Assembly (NCBI RefSeq): GCF_023653455.1
Contig: NZ_JAKEDR010000008.1
Span: forward strand, 1-40,208
DNA: 40,208 nucleotides
Source of the DNA: Paraclostridium ghonii
Lineage (GTDB): Bacteria > Bacillota > Clostridia > Peptostreptococcales > Peptostreptococcaceae
Direction of reading: 5' to 3'
Shown: positions 15,932 through 24,010 of the stretch, piece after piece
How positions within the stretch are numbered: position 1 is the stretch's first letter
Layout of the letters: every line of letters begins with the position of its first letter
The notes under the pieces: model-generated
What the model saw: the letters and a program-made list of their open reading frames with translations, nothing else
Told to the model about the DNA's origin: nothing
Database searches by the model: none
Position numbers and translations under genes: made by a program

Positions 15932-17263
15932 TTAACCTGCTTTATTAACTTCTACACTTACACAGTCATTCGTTTTTATAAAGTTTCCTAATATTCCACC
16001 TACTATTGCAGGTACTATCCAGTTAAATCCAATTTTATAAAATGGTAATGCTGCTAAGAAAGACATATCTAATGCTAATCCATATGTTTTAGCTAATGAA
16101 TTAACTACACCTAATACACTTATTATTAAAGTTACATATGCTGCACCTTTTATCGCATTATCATTTTTAATTTGATTTTTAAATAATGTTGTTATTACTA
16201 ATAGTATAGTTACTGGGTAAATTATTTCAAGTATTGGTGCTGAGAATTTTATTATAGTATCAACTCCGAAGTTAGATACTATGGCACTGAATATACATAC
16301 AACAACAACTACTACTTCATATTTTAATTTGTTATTAGTAAGCTTAGTGAAATATTGTCCTGTAGCTGATGTTAACCCTATAGCTGTTGTTAAACAAGCT
16401 AGAGCTACTATTAATCCTAATATAGCTTTACCTGGATATCCAAGTAATTGTTCTGTTATTCCAACTATTAATGAAGCTTGAGATATAGTGCTTACATCTT
16501 GGCCTGCAAAGCTTTGAGATATAGTTGCTCCTAGGAATGTAAGTCCTCCATAAACAAAACATAAAGCTATTCCTGCTACTAAACCTGCTTTTATTGTTAA
16601 ACTTACTTTTTCTGATTCACTTTTATATCCTTTATTGTGTAAAGATGCAATTATTATAGTTGAAAGTGCAACTGCTCCTAATGCATCCATTGTTTGATAT
16701 CCTTGTGATACTCCATTTGAAAATACGTTATCTACTAGAGTGTCAGGGCTTATTTGTCCTAAAGGTGATATTATACCTTTTATTATTAAAATTGATAATG
16801 CAACAAGTAATGCTGGTGTTAATACTTTTCCTATTATATCTACAACCTTAGATGGTCTTATTGTAAGTAATAATACTATTGCAAAGAATATTATAGAGAA
16901 TATTACTGGAGATATAACACTTCCTATTACAGGTTGTACTCCCATTTCAAATGTTGTAGCTGCTGTTCTAGGTATTGCTAATAAAGGTCCTAGACAAATC
17001 ATTATAGATATCCCTATAACTGTTGCTAAAGTTTTACCTGCTCTACCTAAAATTTTATTAACTTCTCCTCCACATTTTGCTGCTGCTGCTATAGCTAGTA
17101 ATGCTAATCCTACGTCAGCTAATATAAATCCTGTAAAACCTATCTTCCAACTTTCACCAGATATAAGTCCTAAAAATGGTGGGAAGATAAGATTTCCTGC
17201 TCCAAAGAACATAGCAAAAAGTGCAAATCCCACTATAATTACATCTTTGTTCGTATTTTTCAT
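15932..17263 (-). CDS. brnQ: Branched-chain amino acid transporter (LIVCS family)
   Basis: 443 residues from the ATG at 17263, chosen because AGGGGGGC lies just upstream. A longer in-frame start at 17374 would begin upstream of the promoter. The protein begins 'MKNTNKDVIIVGFALFAMFF' and continues 'GAGNLIFPPFLG', typical of BrnQ, and is hydrophobic throughout with about twelve membrane segments. BrnQ carriers import leucine, isoleucine and valine by Na+ or H+ symport. The promoter is consensus and a CodY box overlaps the downstream edge of its -10, so repression by CodY under branched-chain amino acid plenty is likely. It is a single-gene transcript with hairpins on the 3' side. Confidence 0.95.
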   Translation of the reverse strand: MKNTNKDVIIVGFALFAMFFGAGNLIFPPFLGLISGESWKIGFTGFILADVGLALLAIAAAAKCGGEVNKILGRAGKTLATVIGISIMICLGPLLAIPRTAATTFEMGVQPVIGSVISPVIFSIIFFAIVLLLTIRPSKVVDIIGKVLTPALLVALSILIIKGIISPLGQISPDTLVDNVFSNGVSQGYQTMDALGAVALSTIIIASLHNKGYKSESEKVSLTIKAGLVAGIALCFVYGGLTFLGATISQSFAGQDVSTISQASLIVGITEQLLGYPGKAILGLIVALACLTTAIGLTSATGQYFTKLTNNKLKYEVVVVVVCIFSAIVSNFGVDTIIKFSAPILEIIYPVTILLVITTLFKNQIKNDNAIKGAAYVTLIISVLGVVNSLAKTYGLALDMSFLAALPFYKIGFNWIVPAIVGGILGNFIKTNDCVSVEVNKAG

Positions 17264-17301
17264 ATTAAAGCCCCCTAAAAAATTTCTTTTTATTAAGATT
17301 A

Positions 17302-17316
17302 AATATTCTGAAAATA
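17302..17316 (-). promoter_or_regulatory. CodY box at brnQ
   Basis: TATTTTCAGAATATT on the minus strand matches 13 of 15 positions of the known CodY consensus AATTTTCWGAAAATT, and also 13 of 15 read the other way. It begins at the last base of the -10 and covers the expected transcription start, the right place for repression. Confidence 0.82.
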
Positions 17317-17344
17317 TTATATAATACTTTTTTCTAACTGTCAA
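17316..17344 (-). promoter_or_regulatory. Consensus sigma-A promoter of brnQ
   Basis: TTGACA (17344-17339), a 17-base spacer and TATAAT (17321-17316) on the minus strand: six of six at both boxes. A second TTGACA lies 12 bases further upstream (17356-17351). Confidence 0.92.
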
Positions 17345-17472
17345 TAATATTGTCAATATACACAATAATTGCAATCTTCAGTAAATACCGGTAAATTTCT
17401 CAAAGCAAGGTGTTTCAAATACGAGCGCTTAAAAGTTAATTTTTTGTCATAAAAAAATTTTTTTATAACTTC

Positions 17473-17570
17473 AAAAAAAAAGAAATTAGACTTACTTAAA
17501 ACAGACCCTTTATAGTGAAATTTCTAACTTTAAGGCATTCTATTTTTTTTAGTCTAATCTCTTTTTTTAA
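17473..17570 (-). terminator. Long-stem terminator after rbgA
   Basis: An 18-bp stem (17475-17492 with 17551-17568, one G-U on the minus strand, core AGTCTAAT) with a 58-base loop ends in a long T run on the minus strand, just after rbgA. The rest of the 325-base gap to brnQ (17264-17588) holds the brnQ promoter and CodY box and a slightly GC-richer patch at 17385-17433 with a TACCGGTA palindrome (17386-17393), but no gene. Confidence 0.75.
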
Positions 17571-17588
17571 CTTATTTTTAACATATTC

Positions 17589-18494
17589 TTAACATTCAAT
17601 CATATCTTTAGGCGTTTCTAAAGTTATTCTTCCTATCTTTCCATCTCTAAATTCATTTAGAACTGTTGTAGCTATTCTTGTATAATCTAATTCATTCTTT
17701 CTTAAGATAAGGCCTCTTTTAATCCCTATTTTATCCATAATCTCTATAGGTGTCTCTCCTAATTCATCTAACTTGAATCTCTCTTTCAATTTTTCTGGCT
17801 CAATTTCCATTAATTTTTCTATTAATTTAAGCCCTAATGTATCTACATCTAAAACTTCATCTTTTATAGCTCTACAAAACGCTAACTTTAAAGCTACTTT
17901 CTCGTCTTCAAACTTAGGCCATAGTATCCCTGGAGTGTCTAATAGCTCTAAGTTTCCTTTTAACTTAACCCATTGTTTACCTTTAGTTACACCTGGCTTA
18001 TCTCCTGTTTGAGTGCTTTTTCTTCCTGTAAGCTTATTTATAAGAGAAGATTTACCTACATTAGGTATTCCAACTATCATGATTCTTATAGGTCTTTCTA
18101 TTCTTCCCTTTTTAACTAAAGCTTCCATTTTTTCTTTAGTTTCATTTTTACATTCTTCTATTATTTTATTTACACCTTTACCTTTTAAAGTATCTACTGG
18201 TATGGCTTTTATACCTCTTTTTTTATAATAATCAACCCATTGGTTTAATTTATTTGGATCTGAGATATCACTTTTATTTAAAACTACTACTCTCGGTTTA
18301 TCCCCAACAAATCTATCTATATCAGGATTTCTACTACTAAATGGTATTCTTGCATCTAAAAGTTCTACAACAACATCCACTAGTTTTAAATTGGTTTTTA
18401 CTAATTCTTTAGTTTTTTTCATATGCCCTGGATACCAGTTTATATGTAAACTATCATCTTTTAAATATTCATCTGTCATTCTTTGTATTTTCAT
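17589..18494 (-). CDS. rbgA: Ribosome biogenesis GTPase RbgA (YlqF)
   Basis: 301 residues. It is a circularly permuted GTPase: G4 'NKSD' at 73-76 comes before G1 'GIPNVGKSS' at 142-150, followed by G3 'DTPG' at 186-189. 'INWYPGHMKKT' near the N-terminus is the family signature, and a C-terminal helical RNA-binding domain follows. RbgA assists late assembly of the 50S subunit, promoting incorporation of proteins such as L16. AAGGAG lies about eight bases before the ATG. It follows rplS after a strong terminator and has its own promoter. Confidence 0.96.
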   Translation of the reverse strand: MKIQRMTDEYLKDDSLHINWYPGHMKKTKELVKTNLKLVDVVVELLDARIPFSSRNPDIDRFVGDKPRVVVLNKSDISDPNKLNQWVDYYKKRGIKAIPVDTLKGKGVNKIIEECKNETKEKMEALVKKGRIERPIRIMIVGIPNVGKSSLINKLTGRKSTQTGDKPGVTKGKQWVKLKGNLELLDTPGILWPKFEDEKVALKLAFCRAIKDEVLDVDTLGLKLIEKLMEIEPEKLKERFKLDELGETPIEIMDKIGIKRGLILRKNELDYTRIATTVLNEFRDGKIGRITLETPKDMIEC

Positions 18495-18556
18495 ATTTTT
18501 TCTCCTTTTTATAATATTAAAAACACAAATTATTTTATCTAAACTTATAATTTATA

Positions 18557-18585
18557 TTTATAAAAATCTATTTTACTTTTTACAA
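18557..18585 (-). promoter_or_regulatory. Likely promoter of rbgA
   Basis: On the minus strand TTGTAA (18585-18580) and TATAAA (18562-18557) are 17 bases apart, between the rplS terminator and the rbgA start. Confidence 0.55.
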
Positions 18586-18616
18586 AATACTTTGTATAAC
18601 TTAATTTCTTAATGAT

Positions 18617-18644
18617 AAAAAAGGAGACTGAAATCTCAGTCCCC
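18617..18644 (-). terminator. Intrinsic terminator of rplS
   Basis: A GGGGACTGA / TCAGTCTCC stem (one G-U) with a GATT loop is followed by six T on the minus strand, 16 bases past the rplS stop. Confidence 0.93.
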
Positions 18645-18660
18645 TGTATAGTAAAGTTTA

Positions 18661-19005
18661 TTATCTAGCTTCTTTTATCTTAGCAGCTTTACCTACTCTA
18701 CCTCTTAAGTAGTTTAGTTTAGCTCTTCTTACTTTACCTTTTCTAGTTACTTCTATCTTCTCTAATTTTGGAGAATGAACAGGGAATGTTCTTTCTACTC
18801 CAACGTTGAAAGATATTTTTCTTACAGTGAAAGTTTCTCTAGCTCCTCCACCTTGTCTCTTTAATACAACACCTTCGAATATTTGTATTCTTTCTCTTTT
18901 TCCTTCAACTATTCTAACGTGTACTTTAACACTGTCCCCAGGTCCAAAGTTAGGAACATCGTTCTTTAATTGATCTTGCTCTAATGATCTTAATATTTCG
19001 TTCAT
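18661..19005 (-). CDS. rplS: 50S ribosomal protein L19
   Basis: 114 residues from the ATG at 19005, with AGGAGGA upstream; an in-frame earlier start would translate the ribosome site. It contains the L19 motifs '[20 protein letters not shown]', '[20 protein letters not shown]' and '[18 protein letters not shown]'. L19 lies at the 30S-50S interface. It is last of the 30S/50S maturation run rimM-trmD-rplS, but also has a promoter overlapping the trmD end and an untranslated leader of about 80 bases. Confidence 0.98.
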   Translation of the reverse strand: MNEILRSLEQDQLKNDVPNFGPGDSVKVHVRIVEGKRERIQIFEGVVLKRQGGGARETFTVRKISFNVGVERTFPVHSPKLEKIEVTRKGKVRRAKLNYLRGRVGKAAKIKEAR

Positions 19006-19087
19006 TTGTAATCCTCCTGGTATCATAGACGCTCTTAATTACTTGACCATGTGTAAAAAGAGGAACGCCCGTTTTATTTTTACAACA
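19006..19087 (-). promoter_or_regulatory. Structured leader of rplS, possibly an L19 leader
   Basis: Between the promoter -10 and the rplS ATG lies a leader with a perfect TGTAAAAA/TTTTTACA stem (19084-19077 with 19059-19052) enclosing a GC-rich GGGCG segment. A TGGT...ACCA pairing close to the ribosome site is possible. Autoregulatory L19 leaders are known in Firmicutes, but I cannot confirm that this matches their consensus. Confidence 0.4.
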
Positions 19088-19093
19088 GATTTT

Positions 19094-19122
19094 ATTATAC
19101 TATATGTCCTATTTATTTACAA
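19094..19122 (-). promoter_or_regulatory. Promoter of rplS inside the end of trmD
   Basis: On the minus strand TTGTAA (19122-19117), 17 bases, then TATAAT (19099-19094). The -35 lies in the last codons of trmD. Confidence 0.7.
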
Positions 19123-19805
19123 GCTTTTTTGTATAAATCAGGACGTCTTTCTTTAGTTATTTCAATAGATTTATCATGTCTCCACGCATCTATGTTTTTA
19201 TGATTTCCAGACAGTAAAACTTGAGGAACTTCCATTCCCATAAATTCTCTAGGTCTAGTATAATGAGGGTACTCCAATAGATTATCCTTAAATGATTCTT
19301 CTTCAAAAGATTCATTTTGACTTAATACACCAGGTATAAGTCTTGAAATAGAGTCTATAAGTATTAATGCAGGAAGTTCGCCTCCAGTTAATACATAATC
19401 TCCTATAGATATTTCATCCGTTACTATAGAGTCAATAATTCTTTGATCTATGCCTTCGTAATGTCCACATAAAAGTATTACATCTTCGAATGTTGACATT
19501 TCACTAGCTATATCTTGATTATGGACTTTTCCTTTAGGAGTTAAATATATAACTCTAGGATCTTTTATTTCAAACTTGTCTACAATATATTTATATGTCT
19601 CATATATTGGTTGTGGGGTCATTACCATGCCTGCTCCACCCCCAAAAGGATAGTCATCTACCTTTTTATGTTTATTAGTAGAAAAGTCTCTTATGTTGTA
19701 TATATTTACTTCAATAATTCCTTTTTCTACTCCTCTTTTCATTATACTTTCATTCATATAAGAATTAAAAATATCTGGAAACAGTGTCATTATATGAAAT
19801 CTCAT
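19113..19805 (-). CDS. trmD: tRNA (guanine-N1)-methyltransferase
   Basis: 230 residues. The SPOUT trefoil-knot domain shows 'LFPDIFNSYMNESIMKRG', 'DDYPFGGGAGMVMTPQPI', 'VILLCGHYEGIDQRI' and 'ISIGDYVLTGGELPAL', the AdoMet- and tRNA-binding knot. It methylates G37 next to the anticodon in tRNAs reading CNN codons and prevents +1 frameshifting. AAGGTGAT precedes the ATG. It lies 15 bases after rimM and is co-transcribed with it. The rplS promoter overlaps its 3' end. Confidence 0.98.
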   Translation of the reverse strand: MRFHIMTLFPDIFNSYMNESIMKRGVEKGIIEVNIYNIRDFSTNKHKKVDDYPFGGGAGMVMTPQPIYETYKYIVDKFEIKDPRVIYLTPKGKVHNQDIASEMSTFEDVILLCGHYEGIDQRIIDSIVTDEISIGDYVLTGGELPALILIDSISRLIPGVLSQNESFEEESFKDNLLEYPHYTRPREFMGMEVPQVLLSGNHKNIDAWRHDKSIEITKERRPDLYKKACK

Positions 19806-19820
19806 AATATCACCTTAAAA

Positions 19821-20336
19821 TTAATCTAACATTCCCTTTATAGGGTCTATTATCATTTTTCTTTCTTCTATATCTATCTCAGGAACAAATTTCATAACAG
19901 CTGGTATAAGATACTCCTTATTATTTTCTCCTTTTACCACGTAAACATCATTAGCTGCATATTGTAAAACATCTTCTAATACACCTACATGATCATTATC
20001 AACTGTATAAACGTCCATTCCTATCATATCAGCTATAAAGAATTCATCATCTTCAAGCTCTTTTGATTCTTCTCTAGACACATATAGATTTTTATTTACT
20101 AACTTCTCAGCCATCTCTACGCTATCTATACCTTTTATTTTCATTATAACTAAGTTACCTTTGTATCTAACTTTTTCAACGGTATAATCTGTGTTAAGAT
20201 CTTTACCTATGTAAAAAGTCTCCAATTCATCATATCTATATATATCATCAGTTGTAGAGAAAATTCTAACTTCGCCTTTTAATCCTTGTGTTTTTACTAT
20301 TTTTCCTATTTTAAAATGAGTTAATTTATTTTCCAT
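19821..20336 (-). CDS. rimM: 16S rRNA processing protein RimM
   Basis: 171 residues. The N-terminal RimM domain starts 'FKIGKIVKTQGLKGEVRIFS' and the C-terminal PRC-barrel includes 'EFFIADMIGMDVYTVD' and 'EYLIPAVMKFVPEIDIEERK'. RimM binds S19 and assists maturation of the 30S head. AAGGTGAG precedes the ATG. A terminator separates it from khpA, so rimM-trmD(-rplS) form a transcription unit fed by read-through or by an unseen promoter in the 87-base gap. Confidence 0.97.
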   Translation of the reverse strand: MENKLTHFKIGKIVKTQGLKGEVRIFSTTDDIYRYDELETFYIGKDLNTDYTVEKVRYKGNLVIMKIKGIDSVEMAEKLVNKNLYVSREESKELEDDEFFIADMIGMDVYTVDNDHVGVLEDVLQYAANDVYVVKGENNKEYLIPAVMKFVPEIDIEERKMIIDPIKGMLD

Positions 20337-20394
20337 AATCTCACCTTCTTTAAAAATTATGCTTTATCTTTCCTTAATATATACAAAGTATATA

Positions 20395-20424
20395 CAAAAA
20401 GGATTAGGTTAATACCTAATCCTT
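20395..20424 (-). terminator. Terminator after khpA
   Basis: A GGATTAGG / CCTAATCC stem begins at the khpA stop codon, with a short loop and five T on the minus strand. It separates ylxM-ffh-rpsP-khpA from rimM-trmD-rplS. Confidence 0.88.
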
Positions 20425-20651
20425 TATATTATTTCAAGAGTAACCTTTTTGCGGTCTCTATTTGAAGCAGATTTTATAACAGTTCTTATAGCTTTAGCTA
20501 TTCTACCCTGCTTACCGATAACCTTACCCATGTCATCAGGGGCAACTTTTAATTTTAAGATAGTCTCTTCTCCATTAAAAGTTTCCTCTACTTCAACTGC
20601 TTCTGGATTATCGACAAGAGCCTTTGCTATATCTAGTACTAGCTCTTTCAT
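20424..20651 (-). CDS. khpA: KH-domain RNA-binding protein KhpA (YlqC)
   Basis: 75 residues, a single type-II-like KH domain with the RNA-contacting GxxG loop in 'VIGKQGRIAKAIRTVI'. It lies between rpsP and rimM, where KhpA/YlqC is found in most Firmicutes. KhpA works with KhpB (Jag) as an RNA chaperone affecting cell division and envelope genes; khpB is not in this window. AGGAGTG precedes the ATG, and rpsP ends 23 bases upstream. Confidence 0.95.
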   Translation of the reverse strand: MKELVLDIAKALVDNPEAVEVEETFNGEETILKLKVAPDDMGKVIGKQGRIAKAIRTVIKSASNRDRKKVTLEII

Positions 20652-20674
20652 ATCAATTCACTCCTAACAGAAAT

Positions 20675-20947
20675 TTACTTAGCTTGCTTAGAAGCTTCGA
20701 ACTTTTCCATTACTCCGTTGTTAGCGAATAAAGTTTTAACTGTATCAGTTGGTTGTGCTCCACATCCTAACCATTTAACAGCTTTCTCATCGTTTATTTT
20801 AACTTGCTTTGGTTGAGATATTGGATTGTAGAATCCTATTTCTTCTATGAACTTTCCATCTCTTGGAGATCTAGAATCTGCTACTACTATTCTGTAGAAA
20901 GGTTTTTTGTTTGATCCCATTCTTTTTAATCTTATTTTAACTGCCAT
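20675..20947 (-). CDS. rpsP: 30S ribosomal protein S16
   Basis: 90 residues beginning '[20 protein letters not shown]', with '[20 protein letters not shown]' following directly; a complete S16. Its ribosome site is GGAGGTG. It lies 38 bases after ffh in the ylxM-ffh-rpsP-khpA unit, the normal Firmicutes order. Confidence 0.98.
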   Translation of the reverse strand: MAVKIRLKRMGSNKKPFYRIVVADSRSPRDGKFIEEIGFYNPISQPKQVKINDEKAVKWLGCGAQPTDTVKTLFANNGVMEKFEASKQAK

Positions 20948-20985
20948 ATCGACACCTCCGAAAAATTTTATCTTTTTGTTTTCTA

Positions 20986-22338
20986 TTATTTAAAGAAAGG
21001 TAAACCGGCAAAGCCTCCCCTTTTCTTCATACTTTTTTGAGTTCCTGTAAACATCTTCATCATTTTTTTCATTTCATCAAATTGTTTTATAAGTCTGTTT
21101 ACATCTTGAACACTAGTACCACTACCTCTTGCTATTCTTTTCTTTCTTGAAGCGTTTAGTAGACTAGGATTTCTTCTTTCTTCTATTGTCATAGACTGTA
21201 TTATTGCCTTAGTCTTAACAATTTCTTTATTATTCATATCCATGTCACCAAGCTGGTCTTTCATTTGTCCCATACCAGGTATCATTTCAATTACTTTATT
21301 TAAAGGACCCATCTTTTGGATCTGTTCCATTTGCTCTAAGAAATCTTCAAAATCAAGTTCTTGCTTTTTGATTTTACTTTCTAATTCCTTAGCTTTTTCT
21401 AAATCTATATTTTCTTGAGCCTTTTCTATTAAGCTTAAGATATCTCCCATACCTAATATTCTAGATGCCATTCTATCTGGATGGAAAGGCTCTAAGTCAT
21501 CTAGCTTTTCTCCCATACCTATAAATTTTATAGGCTTTTGTGTTACAGCTCTTATTGAAAGTGCTGCTCCACCTCTAGTATCACCATCAAGTTTAGTTAA
21601 AACTACTCCATCAACTCCAAGTGCATCATTGAAATTTTGAGCAACATTTACTGCATCTTGCCCCGTCATAGAGTCTACAACTAATAGTATTTCATGTGGT
21701 TTAACTTCACATTTTATGTTTTGTAGCTCTTCCATTAATGTTTCATCTATATGAAGTCTACCAGCAGTATCTATTATAACTAAATCATGATTATTTTTTA
21801 TTGCATGATTATATCCAGCTTTAGCAATATTTACTGGGCTTTCTTTATCTCCCATACTAAATACTGGTATATCTAATTTTTCACCTACAACTTGTAATTG
21901 CTTTATTGCTGCAGGTCTGTATATATCACAAGCCACTAATAAAGGCTTTTTACCTTGCTTTTTAAAGTACCCTCCAAGCTTTCCAGATGTAGTTGTCTTC
22001 CCTGCACCTTGTAAACCTGCCATCATTATAACTGTTGGAGGCTTTGGTGATATCATTATTTTACTTTGAACATCACCCATTAAGCTTGTAAGTTCTTCAT
22101 TAACTATTTTTATAACATGTTGTGCTGGAGTCAAACTTTCCATAACGTCTTGACCTACAGCTCTTTCTTGAACTTTCTTAACAAAATCTTTAACTACTTT
22201 GAAGTTAACATCTGCTTCTAGTAAAGCTAGCTTAACTTCTCTCATAGCATCTTTAACATCTTTTTCAGTAAGCTTTCCTTTAGATTTTAATTTTCCTAAA
22301 GCGCCCTGTAGTTTATCTGCTAATCCTTCAAATATCAT
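20986..22338 (-). CDS. ffh: Signal recognition particle protein Ffh
   Basis: 450 residues. The NG GTPase domain has the P-loop '[15 protein letters not shown]' at about 108-122, '[13 protein letters not shown]', '[11 protein letters not shown]' and '[10 protein letters not shown]'. The methionine-rich M domain from about 300 onward binds the 4.5S RNA and signal peptides. Ffh delivers membrane and secretory proteins to FtsY, which is encoded two genes upstream. The ATG overlaps the ylxM stop as ATGA, with AGGGAG upstream, so translation is coupled to the regulator-like ylxM. Confidence 0.98.
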   Translation of the reverse strand: MIFEGLADKLQGALGKLKSKGKLTEKDVKDAMREVKLALLEADVNFKVVKDFVKKVQERAVGQDVMESLTPAQHVIKIVNEELTSLMGDVQSKIMISPKPPTVIMMAGLQGAGKTTTSGKLGGYFKKQGKKPLLVACDIYRPAAIKQLQVVGEKLDIPVFSMGDKESPVNIAKAGYNHAIKNNHDLVIIDTAGRLHIDETLMEELQNIKCEVKPHEILLVVDSMTGQDAVNVAQNFNDALGVDGVVLTKLDGDTRGGAALSIRAVTQKPIKFIGMGEKLDDLEPFHPDRMASRILGMGDILSLIEKAQENIDLEKAKELESKIKKQELDFEDFLEQMEQIQKMGPLNKVIEMIPGMGQMKDQLGDMDMNNKEIVKTKAIIQSMTIEERRNPSLLNASRKKRIARGSGTSVQDVNRLIKQFDEMKKMMKMFTGTQKSMKKRGGFAGLPFFK

Positions 22339-22706
22339 TTTAACATCTCCCTACATAAATCTTCTATATTTTCTAACTTAGGGATTAAATTAGCACAATC
22401 TCTATTTTGCAATAAATCTTGTTTAATGTCAACAACTTTATTATATATGTCTTGTGTAATCTTTTCACGTTCTTTTGACTTTTTAACTAAGCCTAATTTA
22501 GCTTCATAATCTTTTAAAATCTTCTCAGAACGTTTTAATGTATCATATATTCCTTGTCTTGAAACATTTAAATTTTCACTGATTTCTCCAAGAGAATAAT
22601 CTTCATTATAATAAAGTGATACAATTTCTCTTTGTTTATCAGTTAGAAGCATTTTGTATTGTTCAAATAACAATCCAATCTCTACTAATTTTTCTAGATT
22701 CATCAT
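22335..22706 (-). CDS. ylxM: UPF0122 helix-turn-helix protein YlxM
   Basis: 123 residues. The sigma-70 region 4-like HTH is seen in 'QREIVSLYYNEDYSLGEISE' and 'NLNVSRQGIYDTLKRSEKIL'. YlxM proteins are thought to modulate SRP function in Gram-positives. Two adjacent ATGs (22706, 22703) follow AGGAAG; the second has the better spacing, so the start is uncertain by one codon. It is first in the ffh operon, overlaps ffh by four bases, and has its own promoter and a short leader hairpin. Confidence 0.93.
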   Translation of the reverse strand: MMNLEKLVEIGLLFEQYKMLLTDKQREIVSLYYNEDYSLGEISENLNVSRQGIYDTLKRSEKILKDYEAKLGLVKKSKEREKITQDIYNKVVDIKQDLLQNRDCANLIPKLENIEDLCREMLK

Positions 22707-22728
22707 TACACTTCCTACTTACTATACT

Positions 22729-22748
22729 GTAAAGGTTAATCCCTTTAC
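22729..22748 (-). promoter_or_regulatory. Leader hairpin of the ylxM-ffh operon
   Basis: A GTAAAGG/CCTTTAC stem with a six-base loop lies immediately downstream of the promoter and 23-26 bases before the two candidate start codons. No T run follows, so it is not a terminator. Confidence 0.4.
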
Positions 22749-22755
22749 ACATTGT

Positions 22756-22784
22756 ATTTTATATCATACTAATAAAGTTGTCAA
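22756..22784 (-). promoter_or_regulatory. Sigma-A promoter of ylxM-ffh-rpsP-khpA
   Basis: On the minus strand TTGACA (22784-22779), 17 bases, TAAAAT (22761-22756): six of six and five of six. It lies in the ftsY-ylxM gap. Confidence 0.82.
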
Positions 22785-22804
22785 CAGTTATTTTAAAAAG
22801 CTAA

Positions 22805-24001
22805 TTAGTTCCCAAATAATGCATCTATAAATGCTTTTGAATCAAAATCTTGTAAGTCTTCTACTTTTTCTCCAACACCTATAAGTTTCACAGGAACATC
22901 AACTTCAGATTTAACAGCTAACACAACTCCACCTTTTGCTGTTCCATCTAATTTAGTTAAAACTATTCCTGTTATATCAGCAACCTCTTTAAATGTTTTG
23001 GCTTGAGATACTGCATTTTGACCAGTTGTAGCGTCTACAACTAATAAAACTTCTTTTTGTGCCTCTGGGTACTCTCTATCTACTATTTTAAATACTTTTC
23101 CTAACTCATTCATTAAGTTTGTTTTGTTGTGAAGTCTTCCAGCTGTATCACATATTAATACATCTGCTTTTCTAGCCTTAGCAGCTTTTACAGCATCAAA
23201 TATTACAGCTCCTGGATCAGCACCTTCTTGATGTTTTATTATACTTACATTACTTCTGTTAGCCCATACTTCTAATTGTTCTATAGCTGCTGCTCTAAAT
23301 GTATCTCCTGCTGCAAGCATTACATTTTTACCTTCTTTAGTATATCTATTAGCTAGTTTTCCTATTGTAGTAGTCTTTCCAACTCCATTTACTCCGACCA
23401 TTAATATTATGGTTGGTCCCGGTTCTATATTCAATTTAGAATCTTCTTCTCCTAGCATATTGCAGATTATAGATTTTAACTCATCTCTTACTTCCAAAGG
23501 ATCTTTAATACCTTTAGACTTTATAACATCTCTTAGTCCATCTATCATTTCCATAGTAGTATTTACACCTACATCTGCTGTTATTAATATTTCTTCAAGT
23601 TCTTCAAGAAGGTCTTCGTCGATTGTCGTATAAGAATTTAAAACAGCATCAATTTTATCTGTTATTCCTTGCTTAGCTTTAGTAAGCCCTTGCTTAAGCC
23701 TAGCAAATAAACCTTCATTTGTAATTTCTTCTTCTAAATCATTTTTTTCTATTGTCTCTTCATTGTCAATATCTAAGTTATCTTCTTTAACTTCTATTTC
23801 TTCATCTAAAGATATATTTTCTTCTAATTTAAAATCTACTGCTTCAACTACATTTTCTTCTTCTTTAGATTCTACTATTTCTTCGTCGTCTTTTACATCT
23901 TCACTTGAAACTACTTCTTCTTCAATTAGTTGCATTTGACTGTCTTCTTCAACTATATTTTCTTCTTCTTTTTTTCCAAATTTGAATAACTTTTTAAACA
24001 T
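22805..24001 (-). CDS. ftsY: Signal recognition particle receptor FtsY
   Basis: 398 residues. The first ~95 residues are a highly acidic, Glu-rich region typical of the FtsY A domain, and the NG domain follows ('GLFARLKQGLTKAKQGITD' marks its start). The P-loop is 'GVNGVGKTTTIGKLANRY', with 'DTFRAAAIEQLEVW', 'DTAGRLHNKTNLMNEL' and 'LTKLDGTAKGGV'. It docks the SRP-ribosome complex at the membrane. AAGGAGG precedes the ATG. The smc stop is nine bases upstream, in the conserved rnc-(radical SAM)-smc-ftsY order. Confidence 0.98.
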   Translation of the reverse strand: MFKKLFKFGKKEEENIVEEDSQMQLIEEEVVSSEDVKDDEEIVESKEEENVVEAVDFKLEENISLDEEIEVKEDNLDIDNEETIEKNDLEEEITNEGLFARLKQGLTKAKQGITDKIDAVLNSYTTIDEDLLEELEEILITADVGVNTTMEMIDGLRDVIKSKGIKDPLEVRDELKSIICNMLGEEDSKLNIEPGPTIILMVGVNGVGKTTTIGKLANRYTKEGKNVMLAAGDTFRAAAIEQLEVWANRSNVSIIKHQEGADPGAVIFDAVKAAKARKADVLICDTAGRLHNKTNLMNELGKVFKIVDREYPEAQKEVLLVVDATTGQNAVSQAKTFKEVADITGIVLTKLDGTAKGGVVLAVKSEVDVPVKLIGVGEKVEDLQDFDSKAFIDALFGN

Positions 24002-24010
24002 TTTGCCTCC

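Noticed and set aside
17264..17374. N-terminal extension of brnQ starting at 17374
   Set aside because: The extension spans the consensus promoter and CodY box, and a good ribosome site sits before the ATG at 17263.
17385..17433. Relation of the GC-richer patch upstream of brnQ to the 35.6 kb GC-rich block
   Set aside because: They share only about ten bases (TTGCTTTGAGA / TTGCTTGAGAG) with an indel, too little to call a repeat.
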